64,000 nucleotides of DNA from Aulosira sp. FACHB-615 (GCF_014698045.1 NZ_JACJSE010000020.1:1-64000), one strand, 5' to 3'. Counted from the first letter of the stretch, positions 17,458 to 26,796 are shown. Numbers and translations are program-made. The notes: generated by a model from the letters alone, not told the origin.

Positions 17458-18186
17458 ATGAAAAAAATTTTAAATCTTAGTCTTGTAACTGTATTACTAT
17501 TGCCAAGTTTGCTAAATTTTGCTGGTGAACAAGCGATCGCCCAAACTGCGATCGATGAAGATAAACTCAATACAGTGAATGGGATGCCTTGGGCTGGCGG
17601 TGGTTTGCCTTTTAGTAAACTCGTAAATATCCAAGATACCCTAGTCAATTCCGCTTTAGGCAAAGTAGTTATTGATGCCCACGGTGAAGACCCTTTAAGC
17701 AGTTTAATTAAAAGTCCCTTTAGCGGCCCTCGTCCTGGCAGATTTGTAGTTGTGTCTCTGTGGGGAAGCAAAATTGAAGGCTGTTTTGCTAAAGTCGTCG
17801 TCCAAACCGCCCCAGCCGATGGCCAAGCAACATTAGAACAAATCGCCCCCACCACCATCGAGTTAGGTATTGATGGTCAAATTCTGCAATTAACTCCTAG
17901 CCCTAATAGCAAAGTCAGAGGCTTTTCTGGCAAATATACATATACCGAATATGAAAACAATCAAAATGTTTCATATAGCAACACTTGGTATATGTCAGAT
18001 ACTTTGTTTGCTATTAATGCCGATGCTGCTAACATTTTACGCAAAGCTCAACCCAAAGAAGTCCGCGTTCGGTTAACTTTTGCCAATGGTGATACCAAAG
18101 TCTTTCCCATCGGTAAAGGAACTGTAAAACATTGGCAAGAAGCCTATGGTTTTAATAGTGCTTGTACTGCACCAAATCAACCGTAA
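17458..18186 (+). CDS. secreted hypothetical protein, last gene of protease cluster
   Basis: A 242-residue protein with a signal peptide (MKKILNLSLVTVLLLPSLL, cleavage near AIAQT at about residue 30). The mature part is predicted beta-rich and has two Cys (GCFAK, SACTA). No known motif is recognised. It follows the second protease by 48 bp on the same strand, so it may be a substrate, inhibitor or partner of the proteases; that is inference from position only. Confidence 0.75.
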   Translation: MKKILNLSLVTVLLLPSLLNFAGEQAIAQTAIDEDKLNTVNGMPWAGGGLPFSKLVNIQDTLVNSALGKVVIDAHGEDPLSSLIKSPFSGPRPGRFVVVSLWGSKIEGCFAKVVVQTAPADGQATLEQIAPTTIELGIDGQILQLTPSPNSKVRGFSGKYTYTEYENNQNVSYSNTWYMSDTLFAINADAANILRKAQPKEVRVRLTFANGDTKVFPIGKGTVKHWQEAYGFNSACTAPNQP

Positions 18187-18512
18187 ATAAGGCAAAAGGT
18201 AAAAGGCAAAAGGCAAAAAATAGATGCTATGCCGTAGTTAAAAAACTATAATTAATAGCTAATTATTGGTGATTTTCAAACCTAGCGATTAGCTATTTTT
18301 TTTATGAAAATCCCTAAATATAAACCAATACGGTTCAGTTATTACTTTTTTCTTCTCTTCGCGCTCTTTGCGCCCTTTGTGGTTCGTTAAAAAAATGAAT
18401 TTAACAAAAAAAAAAGTTTTAGGAACTCAACAGAGTCTTGAGAATGTTGGGTTACGCTATCGCTACACCCAACCTACACAATAATTACAAAACTCTTGAT
18501 TCTCTCCGTGCC
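18187..18512. other. repeat-rich intergenic region
   Basis: Contains a run of the 'aaaaggc' heptamer family (about 18190-18222), a 'ctctttgcgccctttgtggttcg' type dispersed repeat (about 18355-18390) and a further fragment related to it at 18500. No gene is seen. Confidence 0.5.
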
Positions 18513-18579
18513 TTTGCGCTTCTGCGTGAGAAAATTCATCCCGTATTTATGCAATATTTTACATGAAATCAGCGATCGC
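18513..18579 (+). repeat. 67-bp direct repeat, copy A
   Basis: Matches 19164-19230 in the same orientation with about five mismatches in 67; the last 44 bases, from TCATCCCG through GCGATCGC, are identical. The two copies bracket the antitoxin gene and the broken toxin gene. Confidence 0.85.
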
Positions 18580-18591
18580 AACACACAAAGG

Positions 18592-18933
18592 TTAAAAGCA
18601 AACTACAGTAGTAGAGGCAGAAGTACGATTTTCTGGTTTAGGTTTGACTCTAATTTCTACATCATTACCCAAAATATTCAAAAATTTCATTAATCTTTCT
18701 ACTGAAAAGTCTTTTAGTTTACCTCTAGTTAAAGCAGAAACTTTCGGTTGATCTATACCTAAAATTTCCGCCGCTTGAACCTGAGTTAGTTTTTGAGTAG
18801 TAATAATTTCACTAATTTTTATCGCCAGTTCAGCTTTAACTAAACGTTCTTCAGGATTAGATAAACCTAAATCAGCAAATACATTCCCACTACCACTAGT
18901 AACTTTATTTTGGTTGTCCATCTTTATTACCAT
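18592..18933 (-). CDS. HigA-like XRE antitoxin
   Basis: A 113-residue protein with a central helix-turn-helix (KLTQVQAAEILGIDQPKVSAL, split here: residues about 50-70) of the Xre type, followed by FSVERLMKFLNILGNDVEI, the usual pattern of antitoxins paired with RelE/HigB-like toxins. It starts at ATG 18933 or 18921 and overlaps the end of the toxin remnant by about 29 bp, the standard toxin-first order. Because the toxin is truncated, this antitoxin is probably an orphan. The C-terminal SASTTVVCF is unusual and could reflect fusion to repeat sequence. Confidence 0.82.
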   Translation of the reverse strand: MVIKMDNQNKVTSGSGNVFADLGLSNPEERLVKAELAIKISEIITTQKLTQVQAAEILGIDQPKVSALTRGKLKDFSVERLMKFLNILGNDVEIRVKPKPENRTSASTTVVCF

Positions 18934-19181
18934 CGCTTTTGTGAGTCTCTTGTAAATAATCTTCTTTAGCTGCTTTTAATCTTTTTTCTACTAATTCAAT
19001 ATCTTGTTTTGGTGTAGCAATACCATGTTTTGATTTCTTTTGAAAAGCGTGTAATAAATACACCACACCTTCAAACCTAACAGTGTATATTGCTCTATAA
19101 GTATCCCCATCAAAATCATCTACAATTTCTAAAACACCCGCGCCTGAAAACCCGCGTAAAGGTTTTGCGTCTCTGCGTGAT
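18905..19181 (-). pseudogene. HigB/RelE-like toxin gene, 5'-truncated
   Basis: Reading the minus strand from about 19181 to the stop at 18905-18907 gives DAKPLRGFSGAGVLEIVDDF, then DTYRAIYTVRFEGVVYLLHAFQKKSK and a helix VEKRLKAAKED. This is the C-terminal two thirds of a phage Gp49/HigB-type RNA endoribonuclease toxin. Upstream in the same frame there are stop codons, because the sequence passes into repeat copy B. The usual first 35-40 residues and start codon are missing, so the gene is most likely dead. It overlaps the antitoxin start, as in intact loci. Confidence 0.8.
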
Positions 19182-19230
19182 CAAACTCATCCCGTATTTA
19201 TGCAATATTTTACATGAAATCAGCGATCGC
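19164..19230 (+). repeat. 67-bp direct repeat, copy B
   Basis: Second copy of the repeat at 18513-18579. Its left end coincides with the point where homology of the toxin remnant to HigB-like proteins stops, suggesting that the repeat moved or recombined into the toxin gene. Confidence 0.85.
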
Positions 19231-19286
19231 CATCTTACACAGCATCATAGTAGGTTGCGTGCGATCGCACTTTTTCCTTTTTACTT

Positions 19287-20546
19287 TTAATTCCTCGGTT
19301 TTGGTGATTCAGGAATAATTTCTGTCACGACTCGATTACCTGTTTTACCACCACTCACAACAATGTTGTCTGTTTCCAAATTACCAACGGCTGTATCTCC
19401 ATTAAATGTTAAGGCTGGGCTGGCTTGGCGATAAACTACATTTCCCTGCGCCTCTAATAATTTTTTATCGAGATACCAAGTTAAATTTTGAGAAGTTAAA
19501 GACTGACGACGCTGACCGATGGCGTTGACATTTCCTACTACATAAACTGTTTTTTGGGGGATTTTCATCTCAGCTTGATTACCCGTCACCGTCAGTTTTT
19601 CCGCCCGGTGAAATACCCGCACAGGAGAATTTGTTTTGATGTTTTCTGTATTCATATCCCAAACCATAGAGTTACCAATGATCTGCACTGGTGGTTCTAA
19701 TAAATCTGCTTGGGCATTTTTGTTGATGGTAGCAATTTTAGTTTTTAAGTTAAATTCAGCAGAATTACCGCGACCACGGTCGGTAATTTGATTATTTTTA
19801 TAACGTTCAAATTGTAAAGGGCGATCGCCAATTAATTTTTCTTGTTTAACCTGCCAAATTAAATGTTCTGTCCGCATTTTAATTTGGGGATCAGTCGCAT
19901 TAGCAACGACTTTACCGATAAATTCGGCTACTTGTTCGCGGGTTTTGACTCGTGCTTCTTGGGCTATGGCTTGTAACTGTTTATGCCTACCATTGATTTG
20001 ATTCCGCATAATCAGTAAACCATCTTTGGGTAGCCATTCCATTTCGTTACCTTGCAAAACCACACCATTAGTAGGGTCTGTGGCTACAATTTTACCTTTG
20101 AGAAATAGCCGTTTACCATCTTGTTCAATATCTGCTAAGTCGGCTTTAATTTGATAAACTATTTTGCCATCTTGATATAATTCTCCATAAGGATTTTCGG
20201 CTTGAGCTATTTCTTTTTCTTTGGTGTATCTTGCCTTTTTGGCTTTGACTGTCCAAAGCGGTCGTCCAACTTCATCGGCTTGTTCTAGGGTGACATCAAA
20301 AAAAGTTAATTTACTCTCAGAATCTTCTGGCGAGGAACCTTGATTATTTTGATTGGAGTTGGTTGCAGGTTTACCACAAGCCCCTAAACTGAGCATTAAC
20401 AGTAAACTCAAGAGTAGGTAAGACCATTTGGTTGTAATTGATTGGAACTTCCAAAAACTCAAGTCATGAAAGTGGGGGGATTTATTTGTTATTCCCCCCA
20501 GAAATCTAAAATTTATTTTTGCTATGTGCCTACCTTGCTGCTTCAT
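19287..20546 (-). CDS. lptC: LPS export periplasmic lipoprotein LptC
   Basis: A 419-residue protein. After a polar N-terminus there is a lipoprotein-type signal (LLLSLLLMLSLGAC, Cys at about residue 57). The rest is a repeated beta-jellyroll, with stretches such as LTFFDVTLEQADEVG and KTVYVVGNVNAIG, as in LptC/LptA OstA-like domains. LptC links the LptBFG transporter to the periplasmic bridge that carries lipopolysaccharide to the outer membrane. At about 400 residues it has the extended cyanobacterial form. Its ATG overlaps the stop of the NYN gene by 4 bp, so the two are translated from one transcript. Confidence 0.86.
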   Translation of the reverse strand: MKQQGRHIAKINFRFLGGITNKSPHFHDLSFWKFQSITTKWSYLLLSLLLMLSLGACGKPATNSNQNNQGSSPEDSESKLTFFDVTLEQADEVGRPLWTVKAKKARYTKEKEIAQAENPYGELYQDGKIVYQIKADLADIEQDGKRLFLKGKIVATDPTNGVVLQGNEMEWLPKDGLLIMRNQINGRHKQLQAIAQEARVKTREQVAEFIGKVVANATDPQIKMRTEHLIWQVKQEKLIGDRPLQFERYKNNQITDRGRGNSAEFNLKTKIATINKNAQADLLEPPVQIIGNSMVWDMNTENIKTNSPVRVFHRAEKLTVTGNQAEMKIPQKTVYVVGNVNAIGQRRQSLTSQNLTWYLDKKLLEAQGNVVYRQASPALTFNGDTAVGNLETDNIVVSGGKTGNRVVTEIIPESPKPRN

Positions 20547-21184
20547 GTATCCTGAATTTCTAGATGTCCGTCATGGTCTGTTGGGTCATCCAAAAAACCC
20601 ATTCCCGATAAGGGGCGATAGGGGTAACTTTGGCGTGGGGTTTTTTGGATATCTTCTTTGATAGCTTCTAAATCAATGTAGCGATCGCTCACATTAATTA
20701 AACTATCACTGGTCATGGAGCGTAAACTCACAACCTCTACCCTGACACCACGATAGCTTACAGAATTGACAGCGTAGGCTAAATCGCCATCACCACTCAC
20801 CAACACCGCCGTATCATAAGAATCAACCAACGCCATCATATCAACGGCGATTTCGACATCTAAGTTGGCTTTCTTGGAACCATCTGGGAGTTGTACTAAG
20901 TCTTTGGCAATGACGCGATAGCCATTCCGACGCATCCACAACAAAAAACCTTGCTGCTTTTCGTTGGTTCTATCGACACCAGTGTAGAAAAAAGCCCGCA
21001 ACAGCCGAGATCCACCTGTTAAACGACACAACAACTTGGTGTAATCAATTTCAATTCCTAATTGCAAAGCCGCATAAAATAGATTTGAGCCATCAATAAA
21101 TATAGCGACTCGGCCTCGATTCTCTAAAACTTGTTCCGGCGTAAATATCGAGTCGTTTTCTAAATTATTCAACATTGTTGTCAT
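20543..21184 (-). CDS. NYN-domain protein, LabA/DUF88-like
   Basis: A 213-residue protein. The NYN (PIN-like) nuclease fold is shown by the acidic residues in RVAIFIDGSNLFYA, LDVEIAVDMMAL and VLVSGDGDLAYAV, followed by RGVRVEVVSL. It matches the LabA family; LabA of Synechococcus elongatus acts in negative feedback of the circadian clock output, and related proteins may cut RNA. Which paralogue this is cannot be told. It is the first gene of a two-gene unit overlapping lptC. Confidence 0.85.
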   Translation of the reverse strand: MTTMLNNLENDSIFTPEQVLENRGRVAIFIDGSNLFYAALQLGIEIDYTKLLCRLTGGSRLLRAFFYTGVDRTNEKQQGFLLWMRRNGYRVIAKDLVQLPDGSKKANLDVEIAVDMMALVDSYDTAVLVSGDGDLAYAVNSVSYRGVRVEVVSLRSMTSDSLINVSDRYIDLEAIKEDIQKTPRQSYPYRPLSGMGFLDDPTDHDGHLEIQDT

Positions 21185-21346
21185 ACCTCATTTTTATCTT
21201 GATATTTTTGATACAAATTTCCAACTTTGACTTTTAGCTAGAGAGTTTTATGATAATTTTCCGGGGCTAATGATTTAAGTTCAGCCCCGATAAATTTTTT
21301 GAGAGATTTGAGAGATTAGAAAATGTTCTGAAAGAAATTAAAAAAA

Positions 21347-22948
21347 CTAATCGTTTTTCGGAGGTTCTATGCGTTTAAAAATTGGTTGAGGATTCCCCAA
21401 CTGTTGTTTATTAGATAGTAACCCCCATTGGGAATGAATGGAAAATGGGGCAGCAGTTGCTGTTTGATTTTGTTCGTTAAAGTTGATTCCAAAACCCAGT
21501 TGCTGATAAATTTCGCTACTGATATTGGGAATAACTGGTGAAAGAAGATATGCTGACAGTCTAACTGATTCCAAAACTGCGTAAAGCACTTTTTCTACTT
21601 CCTGCTGCTGTCCTTGTTTATATAGTGACCAAGGGGCTTGATCATCAATAAACTTATTACTGGCTTGTACCAATGACAGAACAGCTTCGCAGGCTTGGTT
21701 AAAAGCTAGTGCTTGATATGCTTGTTGTACCTGTTCCCCTAGACTTAAACCAATCGTTTTCAAAGGATTTGCCGCAGAAATGGTTTCATCTGAAACTGAC
21801 ACTTGATTGCCAGCACAGTATTTCTTCACCATGTTCAAGGAGCGATTTAACAAATTACCTAAATCATTTGCCAAATCTGCATTTAAAACGTTGATGAATC
21901 TACTTTCATTAAAGTCGCCATCTTTGCCAAATTCGATTTCCTTAAGAAAGTAATAACGAACGGCATCACTACCATATCTCTCAACTAGAGCGATCGGATC
22001 AAGGGTATTACCCAGCGCCTTCCCCATTTTCTGCCCATCTTTGGTCAAAAATCCATGCCCAAATACTCTGTCTGGTAAAGGTAAGTCTGCCGACATGAGC
22101 ATTGCTGGCCAGTAAACTGCATGAAACCGCAGAATATCTTTGCCAATTAAATGCAAGTTAATCGGCCACCATGTTGCTAAAGCGTTGGCTAAGGTTGGTT
22201 CAGCATCAGGTTCTAATAATGCTGTGACATAACCCAGCAGCGCATCAAACCAGACATATAAAGTTTGGTTAGGATCAGTCGGAACAGGAAAACCCCAGTC
22301 AAGATTAATCCGGGAAATGGAAAAGTCTTGTAAACCTCGGCTGACAAAGCTTAAAACTTCATTACGACGGCTTTCGGGTTGAATAAAATCTGGGTGCGAT
22401 TGATAAAACTCTTCTAATTGAGTTTGGTATTTAGATAAGCGAAAGAAATAATTTTGTTCGTCTCGCCATTCAACTTCTTTATTGGTATGAATTGGGCAAC
22501 GCTTACCATCTAATAATTCTCTTTCTTCTTTAAATTCTTCGCAGGCTACGCAATACCAGCCTTTTTGCTGCCCTTGGTAGATATCGCCTTTTTGCCAAAC
22601 GCGCCCAAAAAATTCTTTAACAATCGCTGCATGTCGCGGCGCAGTTGTCCGGCTAAAGCGATCATATTGAATGTTTAATTTCTCCCATAAGCTGACAAAA
22701 CTGGGAACAATCCCATCACAAAATTCTTGGGGCGCTTTGCCTAAAGACTCTGCTGAACGTTGAATTTTCTGCCCATGTTCATCTGTACCTGTAATTAACA
22801 GGACACGATGTCCCTTGAGTCTCTGATATCTAGCCACTACGTCTGCGGCGATGGTTGTATAAGCACTTCCAATATGAGGGACATCGTTTACATAGTAAAG
22901 GGGTGTTGTCAGTGCAAATGTCTGGTCTGTTTTATCCACTAGGTTCAT
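21347..22948 (-). CDS. metG: methionyl-tRNA synthetase
   Basis: A 533-residue class I synthetase. The HIGH motif is HIGS (in VPHIGSAYT, about residue 24) and the KMSKS motif is KMGKA (about residue 306); both are the usual forms. A zinc knuckle region contains CVACEEF and RCPIH (about residues 130-155). The anticodon-binding helical domain is at 390-500. There is no C-terminal tRNA-binding EMAP domain. It charges tRNA-Met in the cytoplasm. The start is ATG at 22948. It is a single gene. Confidence 0.96.
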   Translation of the reverse strand: MNLVDKTDQTFALTTPLYYVNDVPHIGSAYTTIAADVVARYQRLKGHRVLLITGTDEHGQKIQRSAESLGKAPQEFCDGIVPSFVSLWEKLNIQYDRFSRTTAPRHAAIVKEFFGRVWQKGDIYQGQQKGWYCVACEEFKEERELLDGKRCPIHTNKEVEWRDEQNYFFRLSKYQTQLEEFYQSHPDFIQPESRRNEVLSFVSRGLQDFSISRINLDWGFPVPTDPNQTLYVWFDALLGYVTALLEPDAEPTLANALATWWPINLHLIGKDILRFHAVYWPAMLMSADLPLPDRVFGHGFLTKDGQKMGKALGNTLDPIALVERYGSDAVRYYFLKEIEFGKDGDFNESRFINVLNADLANDLGNLLNRSLNMVKKYCAGNQVSVSDETISAANPLKTIGLSLGEQVQQAYQALAFNQACEAVLSLVQASNKFIDDQAPWSLYKQGQQQEVEKVLYAVLESVRLSAYLLSPVIPNISSEIYQQLGFGINFNEQNQTATAAPFSIHSQWGLLSNKQQLGNPQPIFKRIEPPKND

Positions 22949-23322
22949 GCAGAATAAAAAACAAATTATTAAAACGTTTTATACTTAGTTATGAAGGCAA
23001 AACTACGCAATTATATTACATTACTATCTCTTTTTCAAAGTTCACCTTAATATTAGCAAATTTCTAGAGTTCAGAAATGTTTTGTAATAAGTACAAATTT
23101 GGCTAATTTCGGCTCTAAAAACAGAAAGGAGAATTTCATAAGGTTGATCTGAGGTTGTTTCTTACATAGATTGTGACCAAAAGTACAACGCTCTAAACAT
23201 AGAAAAATCGTTTGCTTTTATAGATAAGACATTTCTATCCTAAGAGGGTCGTAGTATCAGTAAAGAAATGTAAAAATTAAATCAAGATAAACTACGATAT
23301 TTTCCCAAAAATATATTTAGAT
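22949..23322. other. intergenic region, no gene seen
   Basis: A 374-bp AT-rich gap between divergent metG and the acyltransferase gene; it must contain both promoters. No repeat, hairpin or short gene stands out. Confidence 0.4.
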
Positions 23323-24048
23323 ATGAGTCTAAATAGCCCCTTAGATATTTCTCGCTTATTTTTAGCAACTTTTTCCACACGAATGTTTTGCTATTACGAG
23401 GATCGCATTCCTCGTGATGCAAGTTTGTTAATAGTGAGCAATCATCGCAGCTTTATGGATGCCATGATTTTAATGAAGGCGTTATCAAGTCCGATTCGTT
23501 TTGCTTGTCATCACTACATGGGACAAGTGCCAATTTTGCGCGAAATTGTCACCGGACAATTAGGTTGTTTTCCGTTAGAAACAGTGGAGAATCGGCAGCA
23601 AAGCTTTTTTGCTCAATCACAGATGCTATTAAAGTCTAAGCAGATGGTAGGCGTTTTTCCTGAAGGGGCTGAACCGATGGTGCAATCAACTCCAGCATCG
23701 GCGGTGGGGGAATTTCAGCGCGGATTTGCCCATTTAGCGTTGCGGACTGGCGTACCAGACTTAGCAATTTTACCAATTGCGATCGCCTCTTTAGAAGAAG
23801 TCAACACCACAGCTTTTCCCCTAAAACTGTTGAGTTTGTTTGACCCTTCCGAACCTTTATTTAACCAATATGGATGGCATCCATTAGTGATATATCAACG
23901 GGTAGCTGTACTCATTGGTCGCCCTTATTGGATTACAAACGATCATCAAAGTCAATATCACGGCAAACAAGCCAGAAAAGTTATAGCTGAACTCACACAA
24001 CACTGCCACAGTGAAATCGCAAATTTACTACAACAAGGATGTTATTGA
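23323..24048 (+). CDS. lysophospholipid acyltransferase-like protein (PlsC superfamily)
   Basis: A 241-residue protein with the H-x4-D acyltransferase motif NHRSFMDAM (about residue 43) and the glycerol-phosphate-binding FPEGAEP (about residue 116). The family transfers an acyl group from acyl-ACP or acyl-CoA to a lysolipid or alcohol. No clear membrane anchor is seen. It is followed 342 bp later on the same strand by an alpha/beta hydrolase; in plant phytyl ester synthases these two domain types are fused. A second, more canonical PlsC is at 32818, so this one may use a different acceptor. Confidence 0.82.
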   Translation: MSLNSPLDISRLFLATFSTRMFCYYEDRIPRDASLLIVSNHRSFMDAMILMKALSSPIRFACHHYMGQVPILREIVTGQLGCFPLETVENRQQSFFAQSQMLLKSKQMVGVFPEGAEPMVQSTPASAVGEFQRGFAHLALRTGVPDLAILPIAIASLEEVNTTAFPLKLLSLFDPSEPLFNQYGWHPLVIYQRVAVLIGRPYWITNDHQSQYHGKQARKVIAELTQHCHSEIANLLQQGCY

Positions 24049-24390
24049 TATACAACACCACGGCAGAATTTTAAAGATGACTTTGCTGGTGTTTTAATTG
24101 TAATTTTTTTGCTGATTTTAGATATATATTGCTAAATATGATCTGACAGAATCTTTATATAAGACTAAATTATATTTACAATAATTTGATTGCAGGTTTA
24201 AGTGAGTTTTTATTAGCTGAGTTATGATTTTAACAGACTTTTACCTGTAATACTGTCGAAAACTTAAATTCACTATTTTGAACTGATAATTTTTGTCTGT
24301 TTATGGGAATCATTTAAAAAAAAATCTCAAAGGATAATAATTGTATGCAGGTAAAACGATAAAAATCCTCAAGAAAATTAAAGTTGTACA
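24049..24390. other. intergenic region, no gene seen
   Basis: A 342-bp very AT-rich gap between two same-strand genes. No repeat or clear terminator is recognised. Its length suggests the hydrolase has its own promoter. Confidence 0.4.
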
Positions 24391-25218
24391 ATGCCAGAAG
24401 TTGAGTTAAAGCCGTGTTTTCTGACTCCGAAACGAGTCCAACCAGAGTATCCGTTGTTTGTTTATTTACCGGGAATGGATGGTACTGGTGAGTTACTGCG
24501 ATCGCAAACATCGGGACTAGAAGCAGGCTTTGATGTTCGCTGTTTGGCGATCCCCAGAAAAGACTTAACGACTTGGGAAGAGTTGACTAATAACGTCTTG
24601 GACTTAATTCACGCAGAATTGGAGAAAAGTTCCCAAAGGTCAATTTATTTGTGTGGAGAATCATTTGGTGGCTGCTTGGCGATGAAGGTAGCTACTAAAG
24701 CCCCGCATTTATTTAAACGGATTATTTTGATTAACCCCGCCTCAGCTTTTCGCCTGCGTCCGTTTTTAGATTGGGCATCCCATTTATCATGCTTAATACC
24801 AGAATCTTTGTATGATATTGGTGCATTGGGTTTATTACCGTTTCTGGCATCTTTAGAACGCCTAGACAGAAGCGATCGCTATGAGTTGCTAAAAACTATG
24901 CGTTCTGTCCCATCCGTAACAGTAAATTGGCGATTGACTTTATTGCGAGAATTTGAGGTTGACGATGACAAATTACGCCGTCTCACCCAACCAGTATTGT
25001 TAATTGCTGGTGCAAGCGATCGGCTTTTGCCTTCTGTGACAGAAGTGAAGCGAATCGCTGCTATTTTACCTAAATCTCAGGTTTTCATCCTGCCCAATAG
25101 CGGCCACGCCTGTTTGCTAGAACAAGATGTCAGTCTTTATGAAATTCTGCAAAACAACAACTTCTTAGAAACTTTTAATCACAAGCTTTACAAGCTACCA
25201 GTGAAGGAATTAGGTTGA
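24391..25218 (+). CDS. alpha/beta hydrolase, phytyl-ester-synthase-like
   Basis: A 275-residue alpha/beta hydrolase. The N-terminal YLPGMDGTGELL forms the oxyanion region, the nucleophile Ser is in GESFGG (about residue 90), an Asp is in GASDRLLP and the His is in NSGHACLLEQ. The LPGMDGTG...LTTWEEL layout resembles the hydrolase half of plant PES1/PES2 esterase-acyltransferases. The substrate could be an acyl or phytyl ester, but that is inference. It lies between the acyltransferase and the EcsC gene on the same strand. Confidence 0.82.
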   Translation: MPEVELKPCFLTPKRVQPEYPLFVYLPGMDGTGELLRSQTSGLEAGFDVRCLAIPRKDLTTWEELTNNVLDLIHAELEKSSQRSIYLCGESFGGCLAMKVATKAPHLFKRIILINPASAFRLRPFLDWASHLSCLIPESLYDIGALGLLPFLASLERLDRSDRYELLKTMRSVPSVTVNWRLTLLREFEVDDDKLRRLTQPVLLIAGASDRLLPSVTEVKRIAAILPKSQVFILPNSGHACLLEQDVSLYEILQNNNFLETFNHKLYKLPVKELG

Positions 25219-25529
25219 GCAGGAGGCAGTGGTTCGGCTACGCTCACCAACCGGAGGCACTTTGGCAAAGCCGGAGAAGTCAAAAGTAAAAAATCAAAAG
25301 TCAAAAGTATTCTTCATTTTTGCCTTTTTACTTACCACTAAGCGGTTGAGGCAGGGAGTAGACAAAAAGTTTTTCACTCAGTACTCAGTACTCAGCACTC
25401 ACACTTCGACTTACCTCGACTTCGCTCGGTACAAGTCGCTCAGTGTACGACACTCAAACTTGTACTTGTTGGAAGATGTCAAGTTAGTCTGGATTTCGCT
25501 ACAAACAGATTAGAGCGACTGGCATAACA
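25219..25529. repeat. cluster of dispersed and STRR repeats
   Basis: This 311-bp gap is made of repeats: a 'gtggttcggctacgctcacc' type element (about 25228-25280), 'aaaagtc' heptamers (25275-25310), then 'actcagt/actcagc' heptamers at about 25376-25402 and a 'cttcgacttacctcgacttcgctcgg' element after that. The apparent open frame through it is not a gene. Confidence 0.6.
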
Positions 25530-26642
25530 ATGACAAACCAACCCCAAAAACAACCAGAAGTAGAAATCACTAATCAAACATCCGCTAAAGAGAAATCATC
25601 GTTATTTGACTCTTTGGCGACGACTGGTAAAACATTGTTTGATACAGCCTTGGGCGTGGGTGTAGCCACAGCTAAACAAACACATAAGTTATTTGGACAA
25701 GCAACTCAAACTACTGGCCAAATAGTTGATCGCCTCAGTCAAAATTGGCTGATTAGAAGGCTATCGGGTTTTTTAAATCTGAATTGGCTGATTGGTGCTA
25801 GTGAAAATGTTGATCTAGAAAAAGCCGCCACCACCGTTAACAAACTTAAACAAAAATATCCCCAGGAATCGCCTAGCCAGATTTCTCACCGCATCATGCT
25901 AGACACAGCCACCAAAGCTGGGGGGATTGGGTTTGCCAGTAGTATTTTACCAGGGGTAGCAGCAGCATTATTAGCGGTTGATTTAGCTGCGACGCTGAAA
26001 TTGCAATCGGAAATGCTGTATAAAATTGCGGCTGCTTACGACTTAGATTTAAAAGATCCAGCCAGGAAAGGCGAAGTTTTAACAATTTTTGGTTTGGGGT
26101 TGGGTGGTAATCGTTTGTTAAAAGCTGCTGGATTGGCGTTACTGCGAAATGTGCCGTTTGCAGGTGCAGCGATCGCCACTAGTTCTAATGCGGCCTTAAG
26201 CTATTCTCTAGGGTATGCAGCTTGTCGATTTTACGAAGCCAAACTAGATGAATCTGTTTCCTTAACATCACCAGAAACTTTGGCAACCCTGAAAGCAGAA
26301 AGTGAAAATTACTTAGAAACTGCGATCGCTCAACAAGCCATCATGGATAAAATTCTCGTTCATGTGATTCTTGCCAGCCATCCCGAAAAAACCTGGGAGG
26401 AAATTTTACCAGAATTGCAAGCATTGAACCTCAGCCCTAATTCCCTGGATGCGATCGCCAACAATATCAAGTCACCGCAACCATTAGATACACTCCTCAA
26501 TCAACTCAACCGTGATTTTGCAATCCCACTGTTGGCACAATGCCAAAGAATTGCTCAACTTGACCAGCAAACCACAGGAGTAGAACAAGAAATAATTAAT
26601 GCGATTATCAATAAATTTGACATTGACACTACTGAATTGTGA
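25530..26642 (+). CDS. EcsC family protein
   Basis: A 370-residue protein. A polar N-terminus is followed by an Ala/Gly-rich amphipathic core (GGIGFASSILPGVAAALLAVDLAATLKLQ, split at about residues 130-160, and GLGLGGNRLLKAAGLALLRNVPFAGA) typical of the EcsC family, named after a Bacillus gene next to the EcsAB transporter. The function of EcsC-type proteins is unsettled; they probably associate with membranes. The neighbouring acyltransferase and hydrolase suggest a lipid link, but nothing proves it. Confidence 0.8.
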   Translation: MTNQPQKQPEVEITNQTSAKEKSSLFDSLATTGKTLFDTALGVGVATAKQTHKLFGQATQTTGQIVDRLSQNWLIRRLSGFLNLNWLIGASENVDLEKAATTVNKLKQKYPQESPSQISHRIMLDTATKAGGIGFASSILPGVAAALLAVDLAATLKLQSEMLYKIAAAYDLDLKDPARKGEVLTIFGLGLGGNRLLKAAGLALLRNVPFAGAAIATSSNAALSYSLGYAACRFYEAKLDESVSLTSPETLATLKAESENYLETAIAQQAIMDKILVHVILASHPEKTWEEILPELQALNLSPNSLDAIANNIKSPQPLDTLLNQLNRDFAIPLLAQCQRIAQLDQQTTGVEQEIINAIINKFDIDTTEL

Positions 26643-26649
26643 TTCCAAT

Positions 26650-26796
26650 AGGACTTACGCATAAAAACGAAAAATCAAGGGTTTTGGTATGGGCGTAGGG
26701 GTACAGGGGTATATGTATCTAAAATCCTTACGCCACACACCCTTACACCCCTACACCCAATCTTCATAGACAATCAATACTTGGTGCGTAAGTTCT
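26650..26796. repeat. MITE-like element with ACTTACGCA ends
   Basis: A 147-bp segment begins AGGACTTACGCA and ends TGCGTAAGTTCT, an 11-of-12 inverted match. Inside are GTAGGGGTACAGGGG and the complementary-looking CACCCCTACACCC, so the whole can fold. The same ends bracket 29196-29288. It follows EcsC directly. Confidence 0.65.

Noticed and set aside
25229..25513. 94-codon frame before EcsC
   Set aside because: Made of STRR and dispersed repeat sequence.
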